Source: Lacrimispora xylanisolvens
GTDB taxonomy: Bacteria > Bacillota > Clostridia > Lachnospirales > Lachnospiraceae
DNA: 64,000 nt
Assembly (NCBI RefSeq): GCF_002934545.1
Contig: NZ_PTJA01000006.1
Location: 124,001 to 188,000 of the forward strand
Reading direction: 5' to 3'
Part shown: positions 1 to 7,652 of the stretch, piece by piece
How positions within the stretch are numbered: the first letter of the stretch is position 1
Layout: the number at the start of each line of letters is the position of its first letter
Position numbers and translations under genes: made by a program
Notes under the pieces: generated by a model
What the model was told of the DNA's origin: nothing
Seen by the model: the letters and a program-made list of their open reading frames with translations, nothing else
The model's database searches: none

Positions 1-390
1 AGTGACTTCCGATCCGGTTCCGCTTGTAGTGGGTATTGCTACAAACACCCGTTTTTTTTCTTTTTCCGCGATTTTCCCACTGCAGTAAAGAATACTTTTT
101 GCTGCATCAATGGTCGATCCGCCACCGCAGGCAATAATCAGATCAGGATCTGTCTTTATAAAGACTTCCGTTCCTTCAGCAATCAACGGGGTATCCGGGT
201 CAGGATAAATATGATCAAAAACAGTTACCTGCGCATCTGTTCTTAATTGTGTCATGACAGGCTTAATGTTTCCGCTTTTAACCATAAACGGATCAGTGAT
301 GACCAGAACACGGTTATAGGCCAATTCATCCAATACCTGTATGGAACCGGCGCCAAAATATACTGCCGGCTTAATCTGAAATTTTTTCAT
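1..390 (-). CDS. Iron-containing alcohol dehydrogenase, N-terminal part (cut by window edge)
   Basis: This gene begins at an ATG at 390 and runs off the left edge, so only about 130 residues are visible. They match the N-terminal domain of group III iron-dependent alcohol dehydrogenases: an opening MKKFQIKPAVYFGAGSI, the nucleotide-binding GGGSTIDAAK segment and the following PTTSGTGSE motif. In microcompartment operons this family (PduQ/EutG type) reduces the aldehyde to the alcohol and regenerates NAD+ for the aldehyde dehydrogenase inside the shell. It lies 18 bases after eutN and is the last visible gene of the operon. The metal-binding histidines are outside the window, so the assignment rests on the N-terminal half and on context. 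Confidence 0.9.
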   Translation of the reverse strand, partial: MKKFQIKPAVYFGAGSIQVLDELAYNRVLVITDPFMVKSGNIKPVMTQLRTDAQVTVFDHIYPDPDTPLIAEGTEVFIKTDPDLIIACGGGSTIDAAKSILYCSGKIAEKEKKRVFVAIPTTSGTGSEVT

Positions 391-408
391 TTTGATAGCC
401 GCCTTACC

Positions 409-672
409 TTATTCAAATTCTATGGTATCAACAATTCCAACAATGGACATATCGCCCACCATGCTCATATCGTTGTCTACGCTGCCGCCCCAGTCAACCA
501 AAACACAGTCTCCAACACCTGCACCAACCGCATCTATGGCCACGTAGGGAGTTTCACTTTCCATCAGTCTTCCTGTTTCATCCACTGACTTTATAACCAG
601 AAGCTTTCCTCCCACCAGTCTGTCTGTCTTCTGAGTGGCGACTACTTTTGCTATTACTTTTGCTAAATGCAT
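409..672 (-). CDS. eutN: EutN/CcmL-type microcompartment vertex protein (BMC-P)
   Basis: This 87-residue protein has the EutN/CcmL fold signature: MHLAKVIAKVVATQKTD, then LVGGKLLVI, and a VGAGVGDCVLV segment before an Asp/Met-rich end. Family members form pentamers that cap the vertices of the icosahedral shell. I take the ATG at 672, because a GAGAGGA ribosome site sits just upstream and a longer reading frame would overlap the aldehyde dehydrogenase. The length is normal for the family. It lies between the aldehyde dehydrogenase and the alcohol dehydrogenase and should be co-transcribed with both. Confidence 0.95.
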   Translation of the reverse strand: MHLAKVIAKVVATQKTDRLVGGKLLVIKSVDETGRLMESETPYVAIDAVGAGVGDCVLVDWGGSVDNDMSMVGDMSIVGIVDTIEFE

Positions 673-686
673 GTAATCACATCCTC

Positions 687-2159
687 TCAGATTCCGCTCA
701 GTATCCGGCGTAGCAGATCTTCCACCTCTGCTCTTGGTATAGAAGTTTCCGCTTTCTGCTCCGACTTCACACAACCGCAGGCTGGGATCTCCCTTTTTAT
801 TTCTTCTAAGGAACGCATGCCATAAGCGATACGGCGTACATTGATCAGATTCGTCGGGCCGATGTTGTCCGATGTGGAACTGCCTCCAACTGCACCACAG
901 CCCAGTGTCAGAGCCGGAACAAGATTGGTGGATGCTCCGATTCCGCCAAGAGTAGCAGGGGTGTTGACCAGTAAGCGGGATACATTCTTCTTTAAAGCAA
1001 ATTCACGGATAATATCCTCATTCTGAGAATGGATCGTCATGGTATGACCTTTTCCTTCATTGTTTAAGATTTCCATACAACGCAGGCAGGCACTTTCCCA
1101 TGTGGGCTCCGTGTAAAATGCAAGGACTGTTGTCAGTTTTTCTCTGCTGTACGGATTTTTATGAGAAACTGTATCCTGGAAAGAGACAAGAACCTTTGCA
1201 TCGCCCGGTATATCGATACCGGAAAGCTTAGCCAGTTCCTGAGCGCTTTTTCCAACAATTACCGGATTCATGGTCATATTTGGACGAAGCAGAAATCTTC
1301 CCAGTTTTTCGGACTGCTCCTCTGTCATGAAATAAAAGCCCTGACGCTTCATTTCTTCCACGACCGTATCTTTCATCTCTGCTTCCACCACAACAGACTG
1401 TTCCGACGCACAGATTACACCATTGTCAAAGGTTTTGCTCTCTAAAATCTGGCTTACTGCCTTTTTCACATCTGCACTGCGTTCAATAAATGCGGGACCA
1501 TTTCCAGGTCCTACCCCTATGGCCGGAGTTCCTGAGCTGTATGCCGCTTTCACCATGGCTTCTCCGCCTGTAGCCAGAATCAATCCAATATCCTTATGCT
1601 TCATCAGGGCATTGGTGCCATCCACGGTGGGGACATTGATGCACTCGATTAACCCCTCTGGTGCTCCAGCTGATACACTTGCATCCTGAAGAATCTTCAC
1701 AGTTTCCTTGATGCAGTTTACAGCAGAAGGGTGCGGAGAAAATACAATTGCATTTCCTGCCTTTAAGGCAATCAGGGATTTGAAAATAACCGTTGATGTC
1801 GGGTTTGTAGATGGAATTAAGCCTGCAATAACTCCCATTGGAACGCCTACTTCCATCACTTTTAATTCTTTGTCATCCCGGATTAATCCAACCACTTTCT
1901 GGTCTTTCATTGCCTCATAGACATACTTGGCTGCAAAAACATTCTTTACTATTTTGTCCTCCCATTTCCCGTATCCGGTTTCTTCTTTTGCCATCTTTGC
2001 CAGCATTTCAGCATTTTCAAGTGCTGCTTCCATCATGGCCTTTACGACCTGATCCATTTGTTTCTGGGAAAACTCCTGATAAGATGACTGTGCTTCTTTT
2101 GCTTTTGCCACCTTAGTTCTAACCTCCTGTATGCTTTGGAGGTCCTTATCATATTCCAT
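687..2159 (-). CDS. CoA-acylating aldehyde dehydrogenase of the microcompartment (PduP/EutE type)
   Basis: This roughly 490-residue enzyme converts an aldehyde plus CoA and NAD+ into acyl-CoA. The catalytic cysteine lies in FDNGVICASEQSVVV near residue 250, and the GVGPGNGPAFIE and STNPTST segments are typical of the PduP/EutE/AdhE branch. After the catalytic domain there is a linker and a short amphipathic helix (PRAEVEDLLRRILSGI) at the extreme C-terminus. I read this as an encapsulation peptide that directs the enzyme into the shell. The gene starts at the ATG at 2159, which overlaps the upstream TGA as TGATG; a GTG one codon earlier is less likely. Translational coupling to the flavoprotein gene is expected. 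The acyl-CoA would pass to PduL, encoded a few genes upstream. Confidence 0.93.
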   Translation of the reverse strand: MEYDKDLQSIQEVRTKVAKAKEAQSSYQEFSQKQMDQVVKAMMEAALENAEMLAKMAKEETGYGKWEDKIVKNVFAAKYVYEAMKDQKVVGLIRDDKELKVMEVGVPMGVIAGLIPSTNPTSTVIFKSLIALKAGNAIVFSPHPSAVNCIKETVKILQDASVSAGAPEGLIECINVPTVDGTNALMKHKDIGLILATGGEAMVKAAYSSGTPAIGVGPGNGPAFIERSADVKKAVSQILESKTFDNGVICASEQSVVVEAEMKDTVVEEMKRQGFYFMTEEQSEKLGRFLLRPNMTMNPVIVGKSAQELAKLSGIDIPGDAKVLVSFQDTVSHKNPYSREKLTTVLAFYTEPTWESACLRCMEILNNEGKGHTMTIHSQNEDIIREFALKKNVSRLLVNTPATLGGIGASTNLVPALTLGCGAVGGSSTSDNIGPTNLINVRRIAYGMRSLEEIKREIPACGCVKSEQKAETSIPRAEVEDLLRRILSGI

Positions 2160-2926
2160 CACGGCTGATTCCCCTTTTTCTTTTCAATAATTTCTACAAT
2201 AATGTTCTTTTCGTTTAATGCTTCTCTTGCCAATGGAGTGATGACACTGCGGGAAGATACTTTGATTCTCTGTCCTGGCCGAAAGCCCTGTACATCTTTC
2301 ATGGTCAGTACAAAAAAAACCTCTGATGATGATTGTTCTGGTAAATGCCTTTCTGAATAAATGGGGATTTCCGGATAAAGCATCTTCTTCAACCGGGACG
2401 AAAATTCCTCCCGCCCAATCAATATGGCTCCAAATTCGTTCCATCGCTCCTCGTAGCCAGCCATCATCCGATTATAGGACTCATTGAGATTCATCCCTGT
2501 TTCTCTTGTATGTCCGCTGTCGGGACTACAGTTTTCCGTCACTGCCAGTATGGGGATCTTCTTCATAAAGCCAGCTGCAATCGCCATGGAAACCAGGTTG
2601 TCCTGTATTCCCATCGCTCCCTTTGCCAGAGTATTTCTGGTTAATACCGGAATGATGATGATGTTAATTTCATTTATTTCCCGATATAATGTCTCTCCAT
2701 CCAGAATAAAGCGTGAGTCCAGCCTGTCCTTGATTGCACTGGATGCAAGGCTTTTGAAAGCCGGAGTTACCGCTATTCTGGCTTCTGTCAACAGCAGCTC
2801 ATCAACCATCTTCTGATATTCCTGATAATCTGCAGTACCTCCGGTCAGAAGAACCAATGCCTTTTTATCCATCATCGGCAAAAGACTTTTTAAAATATTT
2901 CTGATAATTTCTTCTTTTTCCATCAT
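2159..2926 (-). CDS. Microcompartment-associated flavoprotein-like protein
   Basis: This protein of about 255 residues has a Rossmann-like N-terminal half (KKALVLLTGGTADYQEY, later IIIIPVLTRNTLAKGAMG and IPILAVTENCSP) that resembles the flavoprotein family (PF02441-like) found in several BMC loci. The C-terminal part ends with VITPLAREALNEKNIIVEII, a segment of the kind seen in EutQ-like and cobalamin-related BMC proteins. I cannot assign a reaction. A role in cofactor handling, for example reduction or reactivation of the signature enzyme's cofactor, is only an inference. It starts 7 bases after eutJ and its stop overlaps the aldehyde dehydrogenase start, so it belongs firmly to the operon. 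Two adjacent ATGs (2926 and 2923) are both possible starts. Confidence 0.7.
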   Translation of the reverse strand: MMEKEEIIRNILKSLLPMMDKKALVLLTGGTADYQEYQKMVDELLLTEARIAVTPAFKSLASSAIKDRLDSRFILDGETLYREINEINIIIIPVLTRNTLAKGAMGIQDNLVSMAIAAGFMKKIPILAVTENCSPDSGHTRETGMNLNESYNRMMAGYEERWNEFGAILIGREEFSSRLKKMLYPEIPIYSERHLPEQSSSEVFFVLTMKDVQGFRPGQRIKVSSRSVITPLAREALNEKNIIVEIIEKKKGNQP

Positions 2927-2933
2927 CTTATTC

Positions 2934-3788
2934 CTATGCCTTCTCTTTCACAGATGGAATTGACATAGCAATTCCTATGGGTGTCACCAGCAAAGGATTC
3001 TGGGGTTTATAAACGGCAATCCCCAGATATTTTTGAAAAACTGCCTCAATTCCTTTCAAACAGCTGGTCCCTCCTGCTAAATAAATGGGGCCCTCCTGTT
3101 CTCTCATAAAGGAACGGGTAATGTGCGCCATTTTTTCCATAACAGGCTGGATCATGGTAAAAACCAGCTGATAGTTGTCCTGGCTTTTTTTGTACTGCTC
3201 CGCTTCTGAAAATTCTAATTCCATAGCTCCGGAAATCACTAATGTCATGTGAGTTCCACCGGTGGGTTCATCCATGGAATACATGATCTGACCATCTTTT
3301 ACCGCGGAAACACCGGTAGTACCGCCGCCTATATCCACCACAATTCCGTCCCTGATTCCCATCATTACGGCGGCAGCTTCCGGTTCATCTATTACATGAG
3401 TCACATGAAAACCTGCATTTTCCACCACATTACTGATTACCTTCGTGTTTCCGGTCATGATACCTGGCGGAATTGCAGTCGCAGCTTCTTCCAGTTTCGT
3501 GTTCAGCCGTTGTTCCAGCCTGCTCTTTAGTTTTTCCAGTATCCGGACAGCATCTAAGAATTGCACTACAATTCCGTCCTTTACCACATTGGCTGACTCC
3601 ATTTCAAATGCTACCGGGCGGTTTTCCTGGTCTAACACCGTCACCACAATATTGGAGGTTCCCAGATCCACCCCTACTTTCAGAGGCAGCACAAATTGTT
3701 TTAAATCTATGAATTCTTTTTCAGAAGTTGCATCCATTTGAAGCAGATATTCATTCGAACGATCCATTTCTGTCTGCTCTCTGATCAT
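2934..3788 (-). CDS. eutJ: EutJ-family Hsp70-like ATPase
   Basis: This 284-residue protein belongs to the actin/Hsp70 ATPase superfamily, EutJ branch. The phosphate-1 loop VGVDLGTSNIVVTVLD lies near the N-terminus, phosphate-2 is GIVVDIGGGTTGVSAV, and the adenosine motif is IYLAGGTSCLKGIE. EutJ is thought to act as a chaperone or reactivation factor in ethanolamine-type and other BMC operons, though its client is not established. The start ATG at 3788 has GAGAGGA eight bases upstream. It lies between pduL and the flavoprotein gene, so this locus mixes Pdu-type and Eut-type accessory genes. Confidence 0.9.
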   Translation of the reverse strand: MIREQTEMDRSNEYLLQMDATSEKEFIDLKQFVLPLKVGVDLGTSNIVVTVLDQENRPVAFEMESANVVKDGIVVQFLDAVRILEKLKSRLEQRLNTKLEEAATAIPPGIMTGNTKVISNVVENAGFHVTHVIDEPEAAAVMMGIRDGIVVDIGGGTTGVSAVKDGQIMYSMDEPTGGTHMTLVISGAMELEFSEAEQYKKSQDNYQLVFTMIQPVMEKMAHITRSFMREQEGPIYLAGGTSCLKGIEAVFQKYLGIAVYKPQNPLLVTPIGIAMSIPSVKEKA

Positions 3789-3801
3789 ATTACCATTCCT
3801 C

Positions 3802-4434
3802 TCACTTAATCAGCTGGACAACGGCATCTGACGGGGTTCCTGCTGCATTGGCCTCATCTGTATCAATGTGGAACTCCAGTGCAGACTGCTCCGTTACACG
3901 AATTACCACATGGTGCATGGTATAGCCTCTTTCACCCGGAATTTCTACAGATACCGAATCCCCGTCATTCACCTGAAAATGCAGAGCATCCCCAGGACTC
4001 ATATGAATATGAGGCTTCGCGATAATAACGCTCTCTTTCATCACCATCATTCCCCTGGGCCCGATCACACAGATGTCTGCTGCACCACTCAAATCTCCGG
4101 AAAGACGCACTGGCGGATTTACACCCAATGAAAAACCATCCGAACGGCTGATCTCAACCTGGTTTTGTTTTCTTACCGGACCAAGCACTCTTACATTTGA
4201 AAAACTGCCTTTTTTCCCGGCAATACACACGGTTTCCTTTGCTGCATACTGTCCTGGCTGTCCCAGATCTTTTGCCTTTGTCAGCTCATATCCCTTTCCA
4301 AAAAGAATCTCCACAGATTCCCTGGTCAGATGGATATGACGGTTAGATACTCCCAGTGGTATTCCATATTCCGCCGGCTGGTTCTCCATCATAGATAAAA
4401 TTGCTTTTACAGTGAATTCCTGATTACTTGTCAT
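3802..4434 (-). CDS. pduL: Phosphate propanoyltransferase PduL
   Basis: PduL is the microcompartment phosphotransacylase. It swaps CoA for phosphate on the acyl-CoA made by the aldehyde dehydrogenase and recycles CoA inside the shell. The 210-residue protein shows both halves of the PduL fold: VSNRHIHLTRESVEILFG near residue 30 and KPHIHMSPGDAL in the second half, whose histidines bind the zinc pair. About 20 extra N-terminal residues precede IPLGVSNRHIHL and can form a short helix, as expected of the PduL encapsulation peptide. Its ATG overlaps the preceding gene's stop as ATGA, so it is translationally coupled to the Cys-tailed shell protein. Confidence 0.96.
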   Translation of the reverse strand: MTSNQEFTVKAILSMMENQPAEYGIPLGVSNRHIHLTRESVEILFGKGYELTKAKDLGQPGQYAAKETVCIAGKKGSFSNVRVLGPVRKQNQVEISRSDGFSLGVNPPVRLSGDLSGAADICVIGPRGMMVMKESVIIAKPHIHMSPGDALHFQVNDGDSVSVEIPGERGYTMHHVVIRVTEQSALEFHIDTDEANAAGTPSDAVVQLIK

Positions 4435-4979
4435 GTTTCATTTCCTCGCTTTCCTCTTGCATGAATGCACAATTTCTCCATTTGTCCCTTTTCTCTCGGA
4501 CACTTGGGATCCTTGCACAGATTGCAGGTATATGCTGGACTCTTTTCATTCTCAGATTCTCTGTCTGCAATTATCTCAATGTTATTCAGGTTTTCCACAA
4601 CTTCTGGTTCCACAGACGTTTCTTCCACTTCGGCGGTCTTTTCTTTTTCCTCTGCCGCTTTTTCACTGCAATCCACCTGTGTGGCTTCTTCCGCTTTCCC
4701 GGATTCTTCTGCCATTAACCAGCCCTTAAGCCCAGCGGACAGCCGGGGGATTACATGAGCAGATACCACTGTTCCGACTTTTTCTGCATTTACCCCAGCT
4801 GAAGTGACTGCCGCTTTTACAGCTCCCACATCACCGGAAAACTTTACCGTAAAATAGGCTCCTGTGGCATTCTCTATGCCCACCAGAGAAACATTTGCTG
4901 ATTTAAGGCCAGTATCTGCCGCTTCTACCGCCGCAAGCAGACCAATTACTTCAATTAATCCCAGCGCTTCATCTTTCAA
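4431..4979 (-). CDS. BMC-H shell protein with acidic linker and cysteine-rich tail (PduK-like)
   Basis: Residues 1-85 form a canonical hexamer-type BMC domain (ALGLIEVIGLLAAVEAAD and VGTVVSAHVIPRL). Next comes a linker of about 65 residues rich in Glu, Lys and Ala. The tail carries four cysteines, C152, C155, C160 and C171 (spacing x2, x4, x10), in a basic context. PduK of the propanediol locus also joins a BMC domain to a C-terminal extension with a proposed Fe-S motif, so this is a PduK-like arrangement; metal binding here is inference. The start is a TTG at 4979 (LKDEALGLIE), supported by GAGG nine bases upstream and by alignment to other BMC domains. The final ATGA overlaps pduL. Confidence 0.88.
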   Translation of the reverse strand: MKDEALGLIEVIGLLAAVEAADTGLKSANVSLVGIENATGAYFTVKFSGDVGAVKAAVTSAGVNAEKVGTVVSAHVIPRLSAGLKGWLMAEESGKAEEATQVDCSEKAAEEKEKTAEVEETSVEPEVVENLNNIEIIADRESENEKSPAYTCNLCKDPKCPREKGQMEKLCIHARGKRGNET

Positions 4980-5006
4980 AAGGCTCTACCTCATTTCTGT
5001 GCCATT

Positions 5007-5792
5007 TTACAGTGTGGGGGTCGTCATAGATACTGGATTCTGTCCCATACCACGAAGAACGGAAAGTCCCACATCCCTTGCAGCCAGAACAGACTGTCTG
5101 ACGGCTCCTGAATCCCCTGAAAATGTCACAATAATCTCATTGGAAAAACATGTGCCTGATGCAGGGCTTGCATATGTAACAATATCAACATTTGCTGTTT
5201 TCATCGCCATATCTGCCATCAGAAGCCCTACTGCTGCCGGTGCTCCTACCGTAATTCCAAACGCCTTTCCAATGGGAGCATGGAATGCCTTATTGAGCGC
5301 ATAGCTTGCACGGGCAGTGTAATGAAGCTCAATATGCCCTGCATCACATCCATACACATTACCAAAGTTCCGCTCAAGAGCCGACAGCATTATTTCTACG
5401 GCACGTCTTGCATCAGAAACATCTTCTGCTGCAAATATAATTGTGCTTCCATGTCCTGCTCCGCCTTTTGTATCACGGCAGAATTCTACGCTCACTACTT
5501 CCGTATTTGTAGCTTTTACTGCCTCGTCAGCAGACATCACATGAGGTGCTCCACCTGTTCTGGAACTCACGATACCGATGGAACGATACTTAGGATCCAG
5601 CTTCAGATTTTCATGCAGATGATACTCCAGATTTGCAATTACCAAACCAACTGTGTCCCCAATTCCGGCACCTACAAACTCGGTGAGATTGCACTGAGAT
5701 GACACAGCTGTCTCCACTTTTTCTGTTGTCTGCTCTTTATTCTCTGAACCAGTAACAGAACTTAAAATCTTATCTAATAAATCCTTATCCAT
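5007..5792 (-). CDS. pduB: PduB-like trimeric tandem-BMC shell protein (BMC-T)
   Basis: This 261-residue protein contains two consecutive BMC domains, the arrangement of trimeric shell proteins. An N-terminal extension of about 35 residues precedes CNLTEFVGAGIGDTVGLVIA, which is characteristic of PduB. The second repeat begins near KAFGITVGAPAAVGLLMADM. In PduB the N-terminal extension anchors enzyme cargo to the inner shell face; I infer the same here. The ATG at 5792 has AGGAGAGGG upstream. It is the second gene of the operon, 18 bases after the PduA-like gene, in the same order as in canonical pdu loci. Confidence 0.93.
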   Translation of the reverse strand: MDKDLLDKILSSVTGSENKEQTTEKVETAVSSQCNLTEFVGAGIGDTVGLVIANLEYHLHENLKLDPKYRSIGIVSSRTGGAPHVMSADEAVKATNTEVVSVEFCRDTKGGAGHGSTIIFAAEDVSDARRAVEIMLSALERNFGNVYGCDAGHIELHYTARASYALNKAFHAPIGKAFGITVGAPAAVGLLMADMAMKTANVDIVTYASPASGTCFSNEIIVTFSGDSGAVRQSVLAARDVGLSVLRGMGQNPVSMTTPTL

Positions 5793-5810
5793 GATCTACC
5801 CTCTCCTGAA

Positions 5811-6095
5811 TTATTTCTCCTGAAATTTTGGTAACATTTTCTCCACATCTGTATGTGGTCTTGGAATTACATGAACAGATACAACCTCACCCACACGCTT
5901 CGCAGACGCTACACCTGCATCAGTGGCTGCCTTCACTGCACCAACATCCCCCCGTACCATTACGGTTACTAAACCAGATCCGATTTTTTCATAACCGATT
6001 AAAGCCACGTTTGCTGCCTTTACCATTGCATCTGCTGCCTCAATTGATGCAACCAATCCTTTTGTTTCGACTAAACCTAATGCTTCCTGTCCCAT
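5811..6095 (-). CDS. pduA: PduA/PduJ-like hexameric shell protein (BMC-H)
   Basis: This 94-residue, single-domain BMC protein is the first gene of the operon. [19 protein letters not shown] and [11 protein letters not shown] are the standard start and end of the domain, and a pore-loop segment with KIGSGL lies between them. Such hexamers tile the shell facets and their central pores admit small diols or amines. The ATG at 6095 follows GGAGGT at good spacing. Being promoter-proximal fits the high amounts of major shell protein that assembly requires. Confidence 0.95.
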   Translation of the reverse strand: MGQEALGLVETKGLVASIEAADAMVKAANVALIGYEKIGSGLVTVMVRGDVGAVKAATDAGVASAKRVGEVVSVHVIPRPHTDVEKMLPKFQEK

Positions 6096-6125
6096 TTTAC
6101 TACCTCCAGATTTTTATTTTTATCT

Positions 6126-6153
6126 ATGTAATCATGCAAGGTGCATGTTACAT
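6126..6153. promoter_or_regulatory. Near-perfect dyad in the leader of the shell operon
   Basis: The arms ATGTAATCATGCA (6126-6138) and TGCATGTTACAT (6142-6153) are complementary except for one extra base, with three bases between them. The element sits about 30 bases before the first shell gene and downstream of the TTGACA box. It could be a regulator-binding site or an mRNA 5' hairpin; the sequence alone does not decide. Confidence 0.5.
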
Positions 6154-6349
6154 TTTCACAAATAAAAGTGTCAATTCCCTGTTATCGTTATAAATATTAT
6201 CACATTCATTTGCGTTTCCTTAGGATTTCAGGAAGTACTTCTAGTATTTTTCCCATCTGTGATCTGGTATTTTTTCTACTTCTTTTTTTTGACTATCCGC
6301 TATTTAAAGGATTCTCAAGGTGGGAAAAATACCACTTCATAAAAGTGAA

Positions 6350-6378
6350 TTGAAAAGACCAATCAACTATGTTATTAT
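6350..6378 (+). promoter_or_regulatory. Sigma-A type promoter of the PocR-kinase gene
   Basis: TTGAAA at 6350-6355 and TATTAT at 6373-6378 are separated by exactly 17 bases, with one mismatch to consensus in each box. The site is followed by a GAGGAG ribosome site and the kinase ATG at 6412. No -10 or -35 of similar quality serves the opposite operon, so the sensor system is probably made constitutively. Confidence 0.6.
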
Positions 6379-6411
6379 TTTATATATCTAAAATGAGGAG
6401 TTGAGTTTTTC

Positions 6412-7632
6412 ATGAATCCAGAATTTGATCTTTTACTTGAGAACTTAATTGACTTCGATGAATTCAGCAAAATTCAATCTGAGCTGTCAAGTATCGTAAG
6501 CTTTTCTGTAGTAACCGTTAACACCGATGGGAAACCATTTTCTTCTCTTAGTAATTTTTCTACTTTTTGCCAGTTAATCCGTACTTCTGAGGCAGGCCGC
6601 CAGGCCTGTATCTCATGTGACTACTACGCTTTAAAGCATTCACTTGAGATGGGGCATTCGATTGTGTACGATTGCCACTGTGGTTTAAGAGACTGTGCCG
6701 CTCCCATAATTGTTAACGATGTTCTATTAGGCGGCGTTTTAGGTGGACAGGTCTTGATTCATGAACAGGACAGGGCATTAATTGATACAGAAAAGCTGGC
6801 AAATAAATTTAATCTATGCAAAGAGGATTTAGACCGGACTGTAGCAGAAATTCCTGTTGTTGCAGAGGACTATATCCAGACATGTCTGAAGTTTTACAGT
6901 TTTTTTGCCGAATATATCGCAGAAAAAAGCTATAAGACCATCATCCAACAACAACTCAATCATGAAACAATTGAGCGAATCCGACAGCAGCAGATTGCTT
7001 CTGCTCAGACCTTAAAAAGAATTCAGGCACAGATGAATCCTCATTTTCTTTTTAATGCTTTAAACTCCATCGCACGTACAGCACTTCTTGACGGATCTGA
7101 GGAGACAGAACAGCTGATTTACGATTTATCAAATTATCTGCGTTATACAATCAAAAATACTTCTGATACTCCAACCATTGAAGAAGAACTGAACAATTTA
7201 AATCATTATCTGAATATACAAAAAGCACGTTTTGGGGATAAGATTACCTGCCATATACATGCGGATGACAGCATCAGAGACTGCCGCATTCCCAGCATGA
7301 CACTACAGCCGTTGGTTGAAAACTCTTTCATCCATGGTTTAAAAGACTGCATGGCGAATGGAATTATCAGAATTGATATTACAAAGACGAATAAAAATCA
7401 TAAAAATGATATCTTAATTCAAATTTATGATAATGGATGTGGTATTTCAGAGGATATCATTGATTTGCTACAAACAGAAGAAGATATTGATAACCCTGCC
7501 TCTGGATTAGGATTAATGAATACACAAACCCGTATCAAAAAATTATACGGTCCGGAATACGGAATAACCATTGACAGCAAAGTGTACACTTATACTAAAA
7601 TTGATATACTTCTCCCAGTCACTTACCGTTAG
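6412..7632 (+). CDS. PocR-domain sensor histidine kinase (YesM/LytS type)
   Basis: Residues 10-170 are a PocR sensory domain with the family's conserved cysteines (C53, C66, C69, C88, C90, C95; motif ACISCD and later CHCGLRDC). A coiled linker and a YesM-type kinase core follow: H-box QAQMNPHFLFNALNSIA with the phosphoacceptor at H211, LQPLVENSFIHGL, and G-boxes DNGCGIS and GLGLMNTQTRI. There is no transmembrane segment, so it senses a cytoplasmic signal. The PocR domain is named after the regulator of the 1,2-propanediol regulon, and its presence beside this BMC operon points to a short diol or a related molecule as inducer (inference). The response regulator follows 20 bases later. Confidence 0.93.
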   Translation: MNPEFDLLLENLIDFDEFSKIQSELSSIVSFSVVTVNTDGKPFSSLSNFSTFCQLIRTSEAGRQACISCDYYALKHSLEMGHSIVYDCHCGLRDCAAPIIVNDVLLGGVLGGQVLIHEQDRALIDTEKLANKFNLCKEDLDRTVAEIPVVAEDYIQTCLKFYSFFAEYIAEKSYKTIIQQQLNHETIERIRQQQIASAQTLKRIQAQMNPHFLFNALNSIARTALLDGSEETEQLIYDLSNYLRYTIKNTSDTPTIEEELNNLNHYLNIQKARFGDKITCHIHADDSIRDCRIPSMTLQPLVENSFIHGLKDCMANGIIRIDITKTNKNHKNDILIQIYDNGCGISEDIIDLLQTEEDIDNPASGLGLMNTQTRIKKLYGPEYGITIDSKVYTYTKIDILLPVTYR

Positions 7633-7652
7633 CTCTAAAGGAGGTGGATTGT

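Larger units (their letters stand above)
6096..6411. promoter_or_regulatory. Divergent control region of the microcompartment operon and its two-component system
   Basis: This 316-base gap separates the leftward shell operon from the rightward kinase gene and contains no gene. On the minus strand a TTGACA box lies at 6174-6169, but the matching -10 position is poor (GTAACA-like), as expected of an activated promoter. Several short dyads are visible, including CACTT/AAGTG around 6332-6346, which could bind the AraC-type regulator encoded next door. The specific sites are listed separately. Confidence 0.55.

Noticed and set aside
409-774. 121-residue version of the EutN gene
   Set aside because: The first 34 residues overlap the aldehyde dehydrogenase and are unlike EutN; the ATG at 672 with GAGAGGA upstream gives the family's normal 87 residues.
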